33,222 nt of DNA from Desulfobacteraceae bacterium (GCA_022340405.1 JAJDOA010000044.1:1-33222); one strand, 5' to 3'. Counted from the stretch's first letter, positions 22,195 through 30,890 are shown. Notes: generated by a model not told the origin, from the sequence alone. A program made the numbers and translations.

Positions 22195-23296
22195 GGGCGT
22201 ATCCGTCGAAAAGAGAGCCTTTGGCGAAACGCCGGCTCACCGCGTCCGCCACGGCCATGCATTCCAGACCAAATGGCAGATAGCCGGCGAATCCCAGCAG
22301 CGGCATCTCGAAGATGGTAAACCGTTCGACATAGGGAACGCTGTACTGCCATCGGGCGAGGCTGTGGTAGTTCCACATCTCCCAGAACAGGCCGCAGACA
22401 AGGGCCGCAACGGCGGAACTCACCACCACGCGCCAATCTCCCCGCGCCAGATCGGAAAAGACGTGTCGCTGACGAAACAGCGCCTGGACAGATACCACGA
22501 TCAGCAACGGTGAAACCCACAGCAGCGGAAACAGCAGATCCGGCCAGATGCCGATTCCCCAAAGACCTGCACCGGCTGCCGCCAGCACGGCCCAGCACAG
22601 CAGGCGGGGGCGGGCGATAGCGATGGGCACAAAGTGCCCGAAGGCCCGGTCCAGCCGCGGCCGGTGCCGGATCCAGTCCCATGTGCTCGCCACCGCCGGC
22701 AGCACCGTCGAAAAGGAAAGGGTCGCCAGGGCGAAGTACATCCAAGGCCCGTATCGGGAGCCGGAATAGTACCAGTTCTGAACGAAACGGTTGAGGAACT
22801 CGAAAAACCACCAAAAGGCCGCGCTGACCGGAAACAGCGCCGCCAGTAGCCCCGTTCGGTGGGTGAGCAAACATTTTCCGCTGCTCCGGTGGGCGAGGGC
22901 ATTCACCACAACGATGTAGGAAAGCCACAGACCCGTGAAGGTGTGGGGCTGGAGGGCGGAAAACCACGGAAACCGGCTCCAGGCCAAAACCCAGGCCACG
23001 GCGGCGCTTCCCACCCCGGCCCATCCCCACCAGGGGAACAGCCGGGGCTCGGCGCGGCTTGGCCCCGGACGTCGGCTCCGAAACCACCGCACCAGAAACG
23101 GCGTCACCACCGCTCCGATGAAGGCGGCGTAGGCTGCGAACACCGACCAGCGAAAGGGGGTGTGACGGACAAATTCCGTCTGGGGTGGAAACTGCAAATA
23201 GGGCCCCGGCGGAATTCCCGCACTGTACAGCCCCGCCAGGGGAAGCCCCAGCAGCATGAGGGTCAATGTGACGATCAGCACCGCCGTTTGCGGCAA
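22172..23296 (-). CDS. Polytopic membrane protein of unknown function
   Basis: A 374-residue protein with about ten hydrophobic helices (first near 4-26: AVLIVTLTLMLLGLPLAGLYSAG). Conserved-looking aromatic motifs are AFWWFFEFLNRFVQNWYY in the middle and WEMWNYHSLARWQYSVPY with FEMPLLGFAGYLPFGLE near the C-terminus; charged and aromatic residues inside helices hint at a cofactor or lipid-like substrate, but I do not recognise the family. The start is a TTG at 23296 with an AAGGAG six bases upstream; no ATG fits. The end overlaps the radical SAM gene by 23 bases, so the two are translationally linked. The upstream ppdK stop is at 23405, leaving a 108-bp gap. Confidence 0.75.
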   Translation of the reverse strand: MPQTAVLIVTLTLMLLGLPLAGLYSAGIPPGPYLQFPPQTEFVRHTPFRWSVFAAYAAFIGAVVTPFLVRWFRSRRPGPSRAEPRLFPWWGWAGVGSAAVAWVLAWSRFPWFSALQPHTFTGLWLSYIVVVNALAHRSSGKCLLTHRTGLLAALFPVSAAFWWFFEFLNRFVQNWYYSGSRYGPWMYFALATLSFSTVLPAVASTWDWIRHRPRLDRAFGHFVPIAIARPRLLCWAVLAAAGAGLWGIGIWPDLLFPLLWVSPLLIVVSVQALFRQRHVFSDLARGDWRVVVSSAVAALVCGLFWEMWNYHSLARWQYSVPYVERFTIFEMPLLGFAGYLPFGLECMAVADAVSRRFAKGSLFDGYAHDPSESH

Positions 23297-23404
23297 AGCA
23301 CACTCCTTGGCTGGCCGTCGGTGCCGCCGTAGGAAAGCCCCGCTATGCAGCGGCTCCGGCCAACCGTACCGCCGTCCCGCCTTTCGGGGCACTCCGGCGC
23401 GCAA

Positions 23405-26146
23405 CTAGGACCCGTTGCCCCTTTTCTCTTCGATGGCGGCGTGAGCCGCCGCCAGCCGGGCGATGGGCACCCGGAACGGTGAGCAGGAAACGTAGCTGAG
23501 ACCCAACTGGTGGCACAACTGAATGGACTGGGGCTCCCCTCCGTGTTCACCGCAGATACCGCACTCCAGATCGGACTTTACGGATCGGCCCTTCTCCACC
23601 GCCATGGCCATCAGAGCTCCCACGCCCTCGGCGTCGAGTGTGGCGAAGGGGTTGTCGTTCAGAATCTCTTCTTCCAGATAGATGAGAAGAAATCCCGCCT
23701 CCGCATCGTCCCGGGAAATGCCGAAGGTGGTCTGGGTCAGGTCGTTCGTGCCGAAGGAGAAGAAGTCGGCGTGGGCCGCAATCTGATCGGCGGTGATGGC
23801 GGCCCGGGGGATTTCGATCATGGTCCCGATCTTGTACGGAACCTCGATGTCCTTCTCCTGCATGACTTTTCGGGCTTCGGCTTCCAGCACTTCCCGTTGT
23901 TTCTTCATCTCGTTGACATGGCTGGTAAGCGGTATCATCACCTCTGGATGGACGTCCACCCCGTCTTTGGCAACAAGGCAGGCCGCCTCGAAAATGGCGC
24001 GCACCTGCATCAGGGTCAGTTCCGGCACCTGAATGCCCAGCCGAACGCCCCGAAGACCCAGCATGGGATTCTGCTCGTGCAAACTTTCGGCGCGGCTGAG
24101 TATCTGCTCCTTGGCCTTGACCTGTTCGATGAGCGCGTCCACCTCCTCGAGGTCGGCGGCATGCTGGAGCCGGATCTTCAGATCGGCCAGCTCCCGCAGC
24201 AGGTCCACATGATTGGGAAGAAACTCGTGCAGCGGCGGGTCAATGAGCCGGATGATCACCGGAAGCCCGTCCATGGCCTGGAACAGACCGATGAAATCCT
24301 CTCGCTGAAAGGGCAGCAGGGCGTCCAGGGCCTGCCGGCGCTCGACGGGTAGATTCGTCATGATCATCTTCTGCACGATGGGCAGTCGTTCGCTCTCGAA
24401 GAACATGTGCTCGGTTCGGCACAACCCGATGCCTTGGGCGCCGTACTCCCTGGCCCGCTCCGCGTCACGGGGGTAATCGGCGTTGGCCCAGACCCCCAGG
24501 ACCCGGAAGGTGTCGGCCCACTCCAGCAGCTTCATCAGCCACGGGTCCCGGATGTCGGGCACCATCGTGTCGATCTTTCCGACGTATACCTCTCCGGTCG
24601 TACCGTCCAGCGAGATCCACTCCCCTTCGCGGATGACCCTGTCGTCCACCGTCATCTGACGCCTTCCGATATCGATATGCAGAGCCGAAACCCCCACCAC
24701 CGCAGGTTTTCCAAACTGGCGCGCCACCAGGGCCGCGTGGCTGGTCCTTCCCCCACGGCTGGTGAGAATCCCCTCGGCGGCCAGCATCCCGTGCACGTCG
24801 TCGGGCTTGGTCTCCGGGCGGACCATGATCACTTCCTTGTCCTCCTTTTTCGCCCAGCTTTCGGCCAGATCGGCGTCGAAGGCCACCACGCCCACCGCCG
24901 CCCCCGGGGACACGTTGAGGCCTCTGGCCAGCAGGTCTCCCCGCTGCCGAACTGCTTTGACGGCTTCTCCGTCGAACTGCGGGTGCAGGAAAAAATCCAC
25001 CTGTTCCGGCGTGACCCGCATCACGGCTTCCTCTTTGGAGATCAGGCCTTCGTCGCCCATTTCCACGGCAATGCGAACGGCGGCCTGGGCCGTTCGCTTG
25101 CCGCTGCGGGTCTGGAGCATCCACAACTTGCCCTTCTCCACCGTGAACTCCATGTCCTGCATCTCGCGGTAATGGGTTTCCAGGATCCTGGCGATGCGCG
25201 TGAACTCCTCCCAGACCTCGGGCATGTCCTCTTTCATTTCCCAGACATCGCGTGTGGTCCGGATTCCCGCCACCACGTCTTCTCCCTGGGCATTGGTCAG
25301 AAAATCGCCTTCGATCCGGTTTTCGCCGGTCGAAGCGTTTCGCGTCATGGCCACGCCGGTGGCGCTGTCTTCGCCCATGTTGCCGAAGACCATGGTGACG
25401 ATGTTGACGGCCGTGCCAAGGTCGTGGGCGATGCCGGCGGCATTGCGGTAGTCCACCGCCCGCTTTCCGTTCCAGCTTTTGAACACCGCCTCGGTGGCCA
25501 TGAACAGCTGCTCGAGGGCGTCCTGGGGAAACGCGCGATGGGTATGCCTGCGGAAGAGTTGCTTGAAGGTTTCGGTGACCGACTGCCAATCTTCGGCCGA
25601 AAGTTGGGTATCGCTTTCCACACCGGCCTTTTTCCGGGCGGCGGCGAGCACCTCCTCGAAGGGTTCGTCCGGGATGCCCATGACCACGCTGCCGAACATC
25701 TGGATCAGTCGACGGTAGGCGTCGTATACGAAGCGGGGATCGCCGGTGAGCCGGGTCATGGCTTCCGCGGTTTTGTCGTTGAGTCCGATGTTGAGGACGG
25801 TGTCCATCATACCCGGCATGGAAAACTTCGCTCCCGACCGACAGGATACGAGAAGCGGATTCTCCGTTCCTCCGAAAACCTTGCCGGTTTTCTCCTCCAG
25901 GTTCTGGAGCGCCTCGAATACCTGCTCCCGCAGCCCGTCGGGGAAATGATTCCGCCCGGCCAGGTAAGCATTGCACGCTTCGGTGGTGACAATGAACCCC
26001 GGCGGAACCGGAAGACCAATACGCACCATTTCCGCAAGGTTGGCCCCCTTGCCTCCGAAAAGCCCCACGACGTCTTCCCATCGCCCGCCCACGGCTTCCT
26101 GCGCTTTATCGACGTCCGCAAATCGATACACCCACTGTTTCATCAT
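23405..26146 (-). CDS. ppdK: Pyruvate, phosphate dikinase
   Basis: A 913-residue PEP-synthesising enzyme interconverting pyruvate, ATP and phosphate with PEP, AMP and PPi. The N-terminal ATP-grasp region shows GGKGANLAEM (31-40) and NPLLVSCRSGAKFSMPGMMDTVLN (96-119). The swivelling phosphohistidine domain has TSRGGRTSHAALVARQ with the catalytic H470. The C-terminal PEP/pyruvate barrel shows GIGLCRTEHMFF and ECGICGEHGGEP with the catalytic cysteine. Length is about normal for the family. GGGGAG precedes a double ATG (26146 and 26143); either may be used. It has its own sigma70-like promoter. In strict anaerobes it serves gluconeogenesis or a reversible glycolytic step. Confidence 0.97.
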   Translation of the reverse strand: MMKQWVYRFADVDKAQEAVGGRWEDVVGLFGGKGANLAEMVRIGLPVPPGFIVTTEACNAYLAGRNHFPDGLREQVFEALQNLEEKTGKVFGGTENPLLVSCRSGAKFSMPGMMDTVLNIGLNDKTAEAMTRLTGDPRFVYDAYRRLIQMFGSVVMGIPDEPFEEVLAAARKKAGVESDTQLSAEDWQSVTETFKQLFRRHTHRAFPQDALEQLFMATEAVFKSWNGKRAVDYRNAAGIAHDLGTAVNIVTMVFGNMGEDSATGVAMTRNASTGENRIEGDFLTNAQGEDVVAGIRTTRDVWEMKEDMPEVWEEFTRIARILETHYREMQDMEFTVEKGKLWMLQTRSGKRTAQAAVRIAVEMGDEGLISKEEAVMRVTPEQVDFFLHPQFDGEAVKAVRQRGDLLARGLNVSPGAAVGVVAFDADLAESWAKKEDKEVIMVRPETKPDDVHGMLAAEGILTSRGGRTSHAALVARQFGKPAVVGVSALHIDIGRRQMTVDDRVIREGEWISLDGTTGEVYVGKIDTMVPDIRDPWLMKLLEWADTFRVLGVWANADYPRDAERAREYGAQGIGLCRTEHMFFESERLPIVQKMIMTNLPVERRQALDALLPFQREDFIGLFQAMDGLPVIIRLIDPPLHEFLPNHVDLLRELADLKIRLQHAADLEEVDALIEQVKAKEQILSRAESLHEQNPMLGLRGVRLGIQVPELTLMQVRAIFEAACLVAKDGVDVHPEVMIPLTSHVNEMKKQREVLEAEARKVMQEKDIEVPYKIGTMIEIPRAAITADQIAAHADFFSFGTNDLTQTTFGISRDDAEAGFLLIYLEEEILNDNPFATLDAEGVGALMAMAVEKGRSVKSDLECGICGEHGGEPQSIQLCHQLGLSYVSCSPFRVPIARLAAAHAAIEEKRGNGS

Positions 26147-26195
26147 GATCTCCCCCTTCTTTTCGGATCAACATCTGGCATGACTCCAAAAAGAT

Positions 26196-26225
26196 AGTAT
26201 AAGGGTATCGGCGGCCTGTTGACAA
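26196..26225 (-). promoter_or_regulatory. Sigma70 promoter of ppdK
   Basis: On the minus strand TTGTCA (26220-26225) and TATACT (26196-26201) are spaced by 18 bases, about 50 bases upstream of the ppdK start codon. Both boxes match the consensus in five of six positions. The divergent transporter gene starts on the other side, so regulators here could affect both. Confidence 0.6.
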
Positions 26226-26309
26226 ATTTTTTCCACCTTGACGGAACCGCGGCAGGCCGGTATCGTCCGCTTTTGCCCGAGGCGGCACGGAAAAACAGGA
26301 GCATTCTTG

Positions 26310-27218
26310 ATGAAAACCCGCACCCTCAAGGCCGACGCTTTGTTGATGGTCACGGCCATGATTTGGGGCTTTGCGTTCGTGGCCCAGCGGATCGGCATGG
26401 AGCATGTGGGGCCGTTTACTTTCAACGGCGTGCGGTTTGCCTTGGGCTGCCTGTCTCTGCTGCCGCTGCTACTGCGCGGAAACTCCCGCAACACGCCCCC
26501 CGGGCATCGGCTGCCGGCCGATGCCGCGGTGCTGCTGAAGGCCGGTGCGGCCGCAGGCATGGCACTCTTCATGGGAGCGTCCCTGCAGCAGGTGGGGTTG
26601 GTGTACACCACGGCGGGCAAGGCGGGCTTCATCACCGGTCTGTATGTGGTCATCGTCCCGCTGCTCGGACTGTTTTGGCGCCAGCAGCCGGACGCCGGCA
26701 CCTGGCTCGGAGCCGCGCTGGCCGCCGTCGGGCTCTATCTGCTCAGCGTCACCGGATCCTTCACGATTCAAATCGGAGACCTGCTGGAGCTGTTGGGGGC
26801 CTTTTTCTGGGCCGGCCACGTGCTGATCATCGGCCACTATTCACCCCGTATCGATGCCGTGCGTCTGGCGTTCGTTCAGTACGCGGCCTGCTCGCTGCTG
26901 AGTCTGCTCACAGCCGCCGCCGTTGAAACCATCACGATGCAAGGCCTCATCGGAGCGGCCGCTCCGATTTTCTACGGGGGCGTTCTTTCGGTGGGCGTGG
27001 CCTACACCCTTCAGGTCGTGGCGCAAAAGCACGCCCATCCGGCCCACGCCGCGATTTTGCTGAGCATGGAAGCGGTATTCGCCGCCTTGGGGGGTTGGAT
27101 GCTTCTGGAGGAGACGCTGTCCTTGCGGGGCATGGTGGGGTGCGGGCTCATGCTGGCGGGAATGCTGTTGTCCCAGTTGGACGCCTATCTGTTCAGACCC
27201 CGTCGTCTGCCGGCCTGA
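26310..27218 (+). CDS. EamA/DMT-family transporter
   Basis: A 302-residue membrane protein with two EamA repeats and about ten helices, the usual length for the drug/metabolite transporter superfamily. The first repeat shows MIWGFAFVAQRIGMEHVGPFTFNGVRF (about 15-41) and TTAGKAGFITGLYVVIVPLLG; the second shows GAFFWAGHVLIIGHYS and AAILLSMEAVFAALGGWMLLEE. Such carriers export metabolites, often amino acids or amines; the substrate is unknown. The ATG at 26310 has AGGAG nine bases upstream and begins with the usual short cytoplasmic KTRTLK; an in-frame start at 26238 is less likely. It is divergent from ppdK. The 201-bp stretch after it, before cutA, shows no gene or clear terminator. Confidence 0.9.
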   Translation: MKTRTLKADALLMVTAMIWGFAFVAQRIGMEHVGPFTFNGVRFALGCLSLLPLLLRGNSRNTPPGHRLPADAAVLLKAGAAAGMALFMGASLQQVGLVYTTAGKAGFITGLYVVIVPLLGLFWRQQPDAGTWLGAALAAVGLYLLSVTGSFTIQIGDLLELLGAFFWAGHVLIIGHYSPRIDAVRLAFVQYAACSLLSLLTAAAVETITMQGLIGAAAPIFYGGVLSVGVAYTLQVVAQKHAHPAHAAILLSMEAVFAALGGWMLLEETLSLRGMVGCGLMLAGMLLSQLDAYLFRPRRLPA

Positions 27219-27419
27219 CCGCGGCTTTCCGCAAGGGGCAGCGGTGCCTATGCCGGTTTTGCGTCGCAGGGGCTTTCACTTTGCTCAGAATGCCTTATAT
27301 TGAGAAATTACGGACGGCCTGCACGGAGGGAAAAACGCCCGGTTTGCAGCGTGGATGGAAATGACGTACGTTCGAGCAACCCCTTTGCGGCTGCTGAGGG
27401 GTGGTGGGAGGTGGAGCGG

Positions 27420-27755
27420 ATGAAAGTCGTGTTCGTTTACATGACGGCGGGCAGCGCCGAAGAGGCGCGGGCCATCGGCAGCGCTCTAGTGGCCTCCGGT
27501 CTGGCGGCGTGCGTCAACATCGTCGAGTCCATGAAATCCATCTACCGATGGGAGGGAAAAATCCAGGAGGACAACGAGGTGGTGATGATCGCCAAGACCA
27601 CCGACGGACGGTTGCCGGAGCTGACGGAAAAGGTCCGCTCCCTGCACAGCTACGATTGCCCCTGTGTGGTGGCGCTGCCGGCCGAGGGGGGGAACCCTGA
27701 ATTCCTGGCCTGGATTGTCGAACAGGTGGAGCGGACGCCCGCATCCGAGAAATAG
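27420..27755 (+). CDS. cutA: Divalent cation tolerance protein CutA
   Basis: A 111-residue PII-like trimeric protein. The family features are the opening strand VVFVYMTAGSAEEARAIGSALV, the helix-strand ACVNIVESMKSIYRWEGKI, EVVMIAKTTDGRLPELTEKV and the C-terminal LHSYDCPCVVALPAEGGNPEFLAWI. CutA has been tied to copper tolerance in E. coli, but its molecular role is unclear. The ATG at 27420 is chosen because GGAGG lies eight bases before it and homology begins there. It is 71 bp upstream of iscU on the same strand. Confidence 0.95.
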   Translation: MKVVFVYMTAGSAEEARAIGSALVASGLAACVNIVESMKSIYRWEGKIQEDNEVVMIAKTTDGRLPELTEKVRSLHSYDCPCVVALPAEGGNPEFLAWIVEQVERTPASEK

Positions 27756-27826
27756 GCCCGGACGAATTCCCGCAAACCCGGCAACCCGATGAACCCGCGC
27801 GCGGGACAAGACAGGAGGATAAGAAG

Positions 27827-28342
27827 ATGATGTACAACAAGACCGTGATGGACCACTTTCGAAACCCAAGGAACGTCGGGGTCATCGAGGATGCGAACGG
27901 CGTCGGAGAAGTGGGCAATCCGCTGTGCGGTGACATGATGACCATCTATCTCAAGATTGATAACGACCGCATCGAGGACATCAAGTTCCAGACCTTCGGT
28001 TGTGGTTCGGCCATCGCCGTGTCCAGCATGCTCACCGAGATCGCCAAGGGCAAATCCATCGAAGAAGCCAAGAATATCACCAACAAGGACGTGGCCGAAG
28101 CGCTTGAGGGACTGCCGAAAAACAAGCTGCACTGCTCGAATCTTGGAGCGGATGCCCTTCAGATGGCCATCAAGAACTATGAAAACCGCAAAGCCGGCGT
28201 CGAGACCCCGGAGCCTGTCCGGAAGGACAAGCACGAACACAACCACGGAGACGCGTGCTACTGCCCGTATTGCGACGTGGAGGTGAGCGAAGGGGCGTCC
28301 TTTTGCGAGGCCTGCCAGAGGGACCTGGACGAGGAACACTGA
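27827..28342 (+). CDS. iscU: IscU/NifU-type Fe-S scaffold with C-terminal zinc ribbon
   Basis: A 171-residue protein. Residues 1-125 are an IscU scaffold with the three cluster cysteines C34 (NPLCGD, with D36), C59 (FGCGSA) and C103 (LHCSNL). Beyond the normal IscU end is a His-rich linker (KHEHNHGD, about 135-142) and a zinc-ribbon-like pair CPYC (146-149) and CEAC (160-163), an uncommon tail. The scaffold receives sulfur and iron to build Fe-S clusters in the cytoplasm. AGGAGG precedes the double ATG by eight bases (27827; 27830 is possible). The desulfurase-like gene follows after 24 bp, so the two form an operon. No IscR, HscA or ferredoxin gene accompanies them. Confidence 0.93.
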   Translation: MMYNKTVMDHFRNPRNVGVIEDANGVGEVGNPLCGDMMTIYLKIDNDRIEDIKFQTFGCGSAIAVSSMLTEIAKGKSIEEAKNITNKDVAEALEGLPKNKLHCSNLGADALQMAIKNYENRKAGVETPEPVRKDKHEHNHGDACYCPYCDVEVSEGASFCEACQRDLDEEH

Positions 28343-28366
28343 TTCCGGTTGGAAAGGGAAAATGGA

Positions 28367-29539
28367 ATGCGCATCGTTAATTTGGACCACATTTCTTCCA
28401 ATCCCCTGCTTCCGGAAGTGAAGCAGGCGATGATCGAAGCCATCGAAAAAGACTACGCCAATCCCTCCAGCCAGCACCAGCGGGGAGAAGAGGCCGCCCA
28501 GGCCTTGGCCGATGCGAGAGCGTCGGTGGCGGCCCTGATCGGAGCCGAATCGCCCAAGGAAATTATATTCACATCCGGCGGCACCGAATCGGACAACCAC
28601 GCCATCAAGGGCATCGCCCTGGCCAACGCCAAAAAGGGAAAGCACATCGTCACCTCCAATATCGAGCACAATGCCGTCATTCGAAGCTTGCGGCGCCTGA
28701 AGGGGCAGGGGTATACGCTGACTTCCCTGGGCGTGGACGAAACCGGTCGGGTCAACCCTTCGGATGTGGCCGATGCGATCACCGACGAGACGATCCTCGT
28801 TTCCGTCATGCACAGCAACAACGAGACCGGAACCATCCAGCCCGTCGAGGAGATCGGCGCAATCTGCAGAGAGCGGAAGGTGATCTTTCACACCGATGCG
28901 GTGGATTCGGTGGGGGTGGTTCCTTTCGACGTCAAGGAGATGAAAGCGGACGTGGTGAGTTTCGCCTCCAACCCCTTTTACGGTCCCGTCGGCGTTGGCG
29001 GCCTGTACGTCCGACGAGGAACGATGATCTGGCCGCTGCTGGACGGTGGTGTCCAGGAGCACAACAAACGAGGGGGAACGGAAAATCTCATCGGCATCAT
29101 CGGAATGGGCGTGGCCGCGGAAAAGGCCCGCACCGACATGGAGCAACGCCTGACCCATTTAAAGGGGCTCCGCGACCGGCTGCTTACAGGACTTCCCGAA
29201 CACATCGACGAGTACATCATCAACACCCACCCGGAACACAGTCTTCCCAATCTGATTTCCATTTCGGTCCAGTACATCGAGGGCGAGAGCGTGATGCTCA
29301 TGCTCGACGACGAAAACATCGCCGTCTCCACACGGTCCGCATGTGCCACAGGATCGCTGCGGGCTTCCCACGTGCTGCTTTCCCTGGGTTTGAGTCATTC
29401 GGATGCACAGGGAACGCTGGTGATCTCCTACGGCATCGACAACACAGAGGAGGACGTGGACCGGTTTGTGGCCTCGCTGGGCAAGGTGGTGAAGACGCTG
29501 CGGGATATATCGCCGCTGTATAAAAAAACACACTCGTGA
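28367..29539 (+). CDS. NifS/IscS-like cysteine desulfurase lacking the PLP lysine
   Basis: A 390-residue class V aminotransferase-fold protein. It retains FTSGGTESDNHAIKG (68-82), SNIEHNAV (97-104), HSNNETG, HTDAVDSVG (175-183), RGGTEN and the cysteine loop STRSACATGSL (C326 as persulfide cysteine). The canonical Schiff-base motif S-x-H-K-x-x-GP reads ASNPFYGP here (200-207): His is Asn202 and the lysine is Pro203. The Gln that normally lies in DAVQ is Asp180. A free-standing PLP enzyme should not work this way, so it may bind PLP differently, use another sulfur source, or be structural. A. fulgidus IscS is a known case lacking this lysine. Start ATG at 28367; the gene follows iscU and overlaps the next gene by four bases. 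Confidence 0.92.
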   Translation: MRIVNLDHISSNPLLPEVKQAMIEAIEKDYANPSSQHQRGEEAAQALADARASVAALIGAESPKEIIFTSGGTESDNHAIKGIALANAKKGKHIVTSNIEHNAVIRSLRRLKGQGYTLTSLGVDETGRVNPSDVADAITDETILVSVMHSNNETGTIQPVEEIGAICRERKVIFHTDAVDSVGVVPFDVKEMKADVVSFASNPFYGPVGVGGLYVRRGTMIWPLLDGGVQEHNKRGGTENLIGIIGMGVAAEKARTDMEQRLTHLKGLRDRLLTGLPEHIDEYIINTHPEHSLPNLISISVQYIEGESVMLMLDDENIAVSTRSACATGSLRASHVLLSLGLSHSDAQGTLVISYGIDNTEEDVDRFVASLGKVVKTLRDISPLYKKTHS

Positions 29540-30672
29540 ACATCGCCTGCTTCGTCAGCGCCCACGGATTCGGCCATGCCACGCGCACGGCGGCTGTGAT
29601 GGCGGCCCTGCACCACCGGCGTCCGGCGGTGCGCTTCGAGATCTACTCGGAAGCCCCTGCCTGGCTTTTTGAAGAGTCGGTGGGTGCAGGCCTCACCGTG
29701 CACCACGCGGTGAGAACCGACGTCGGACTCGTCCAGAAATCCCCCTTGGAGGAGGACCTGCCGGGCACCGTTGCGGCGCTGGAGGATTTTCTCCCCTTTT
29801 CCACCGCCCGGGTAGAGGCGCTGACACGGCAGGTTCTCGCCGCCGACTGCCGTCTCGTTCTCTGCGACATCTCTCCGTTGGGGATCGCCGTGGCCGAGGC
29901 CGCCGGCCTGCCCTCGGTTCTGGTGGAGAACTTCACCTGGGACTGGATCTACGAGGGTTACTTTCAGAGAGAGGCCGGGTTGCGGGAACCGGCCCGGTAC
30001 CTGCAGAGGCTGTTTTCATCGGCCGATCTCCACATTCAAACCGAACCCGTGTGCCGCCCCGAACCCGCCGCCATTAGGGTGGCCGAGCCCGTGTCCCGCC
30101 GCCCCAGGCAAAGCGCTGCCATCGTGAAGGCCCAGTTGGGTATCGCGGAGGCCGACAAGATGGTCCTGCTGACCGTGGGTGGGGTAGCCTACCGATGGGA
30201 GGGGCTGCACCGCCTGCAAGGGCTGTCGGGTGTTGTTTTCGTGGTGCCGGGCGCCGCCCCGGCCTTCGAGCGCAGAGACAACCTCGTCGCCATCCCCCAA
30301 CGCTCCGGCTTTTATCACCCCGACCTCGTGGCCGCCGCCGACGCGGTGGTGGGAAAGCTCGGCTATTCCACGCTGGCCGAAACCTACCAAGCCGGCGTAC
30401 CCTTTGCCTTCCTCGCACGGCAGGGGTTCCGGGAGACCGCCCCCCTGGCCTCCTTTGCCGAGAAAAAAATGGGCGCCATCCGTCTCCCCGACGACGCACT
30501 GGAAGACGGAGGCTGGCTGGAGGCTCTGCCGGGGCTTCTGGAAAGGTCCCCGGACGCAAAGGGGCCCGGAAACGGCGACGATGCCGTAGCGGAGATATTG
30601 GCATCCAAACTGCCCCTGGAAACGCCCCCCAGCGGATTGAACAAGACCGGATTGCAATCGTCCCCTCATTGA
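29536..30672 (+). CDS. GT-B-like glycosyltransferase-fold protein
   Basis: A 378-residue protein with a GT-B-like fold resembling family 28/MurG-type transferases and the N-terminal half of sugar kinases of the arabinokinase type. It opens with CFVSAHGFGHATRTAAVM, whose AHGFGH loop is typical, and the second half has LLTVGGVAYRW (about 214-224) and KLGYSTLAETYQAGVPFAFLAR, the donor-side block. Substrates are unknown. The start is a GTG at 29536 that overlaps the desulfurase TGA (GTGA), so translation is coupled to iscU-nifS, although no functional link is obvious. The C-terminal tail after about 345 is low-complexity. The 218-bp gap to msrA holds repeat A copy 2. Confidence 0.75.
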   Translation: MNIACFVSAHGFGHATRTAAVMAALHHRRPAVRFEIYSEAPAWLFEESVGAGLTVHHAVRTDVGLVQKSPLEEDLPGTVAALEDFLPFSTARVEALTRQVLAADCRLVLCDISPLGIAVAEAAGLPSVLVENFTWDWIYEGYFQREAGLREPARYLQRLFSSADLHIQTEPVCRPEPAAIRVAEPVSRRPRQSAAIVKAQLGIAEADKMVLLTVGGVAYRWEGLHRLQGLSGVVFVVPGAAPAFERRDNLVAIPQRSGFYHPDLVAAADAVVGKLGYSTLAETYQAGVPFAFLARQGFRETAPLASFAEKKMGAIRLPDDALEDGGWLEALPGLLERSPDAKGPGNGDDAVAEILASKLPLETPPSGLNKTGLQSSPH

Positions 30673-30715
30673 CCGGCCATACCATCGGCCCTATCTTGAA
30701 CCGTATGAACAGCCC

Positions 30716-30859
30716 AGAAGCCATCTCAAAATTCGGATTTTCGTTCAAGGTCAAGGAGGATCCGAGTTTTCAACCGGAAGAATACTGCTGTATTTCGAGG
30801 ATTGAAAACGAGAACCCGACGCCGAGACGGGGCGAAAAGACCATTTTGAGATGGCTTCT
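30716..30859. repeat. Repeat A, copy 2 (MITE-like, perfect 17-bp terminal inverted repeats)
   Basis: The ends AGAAGCCATCTCAAAAT (30716-30732) and its exact complement (30843-30859) enclose 144 bases similar to repeat A copy 1: CGGATTTTCGTTC, AAGGTCAAGGAGGATCCGAG and GAAAACGAGAACCCGA are shared, while the G/C-stem inserts of copy 1 are missing. Where copy 1 has GCGATC in both arms, this one has GCCATC in both, so pairing is kept. It sits directly before msrA. Confidence 0.82.
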
Positions 30860-30890
30860 ATGCAAACGACTTGTTTCCCCTGCGCTCGCA

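Noticed and set aside
28967-28978. Missing lysine in the NifS-like protein as a sequencing error
   Set aside because: Four base changes would be needed to restore His-Lys, with no frame disturbance around them.
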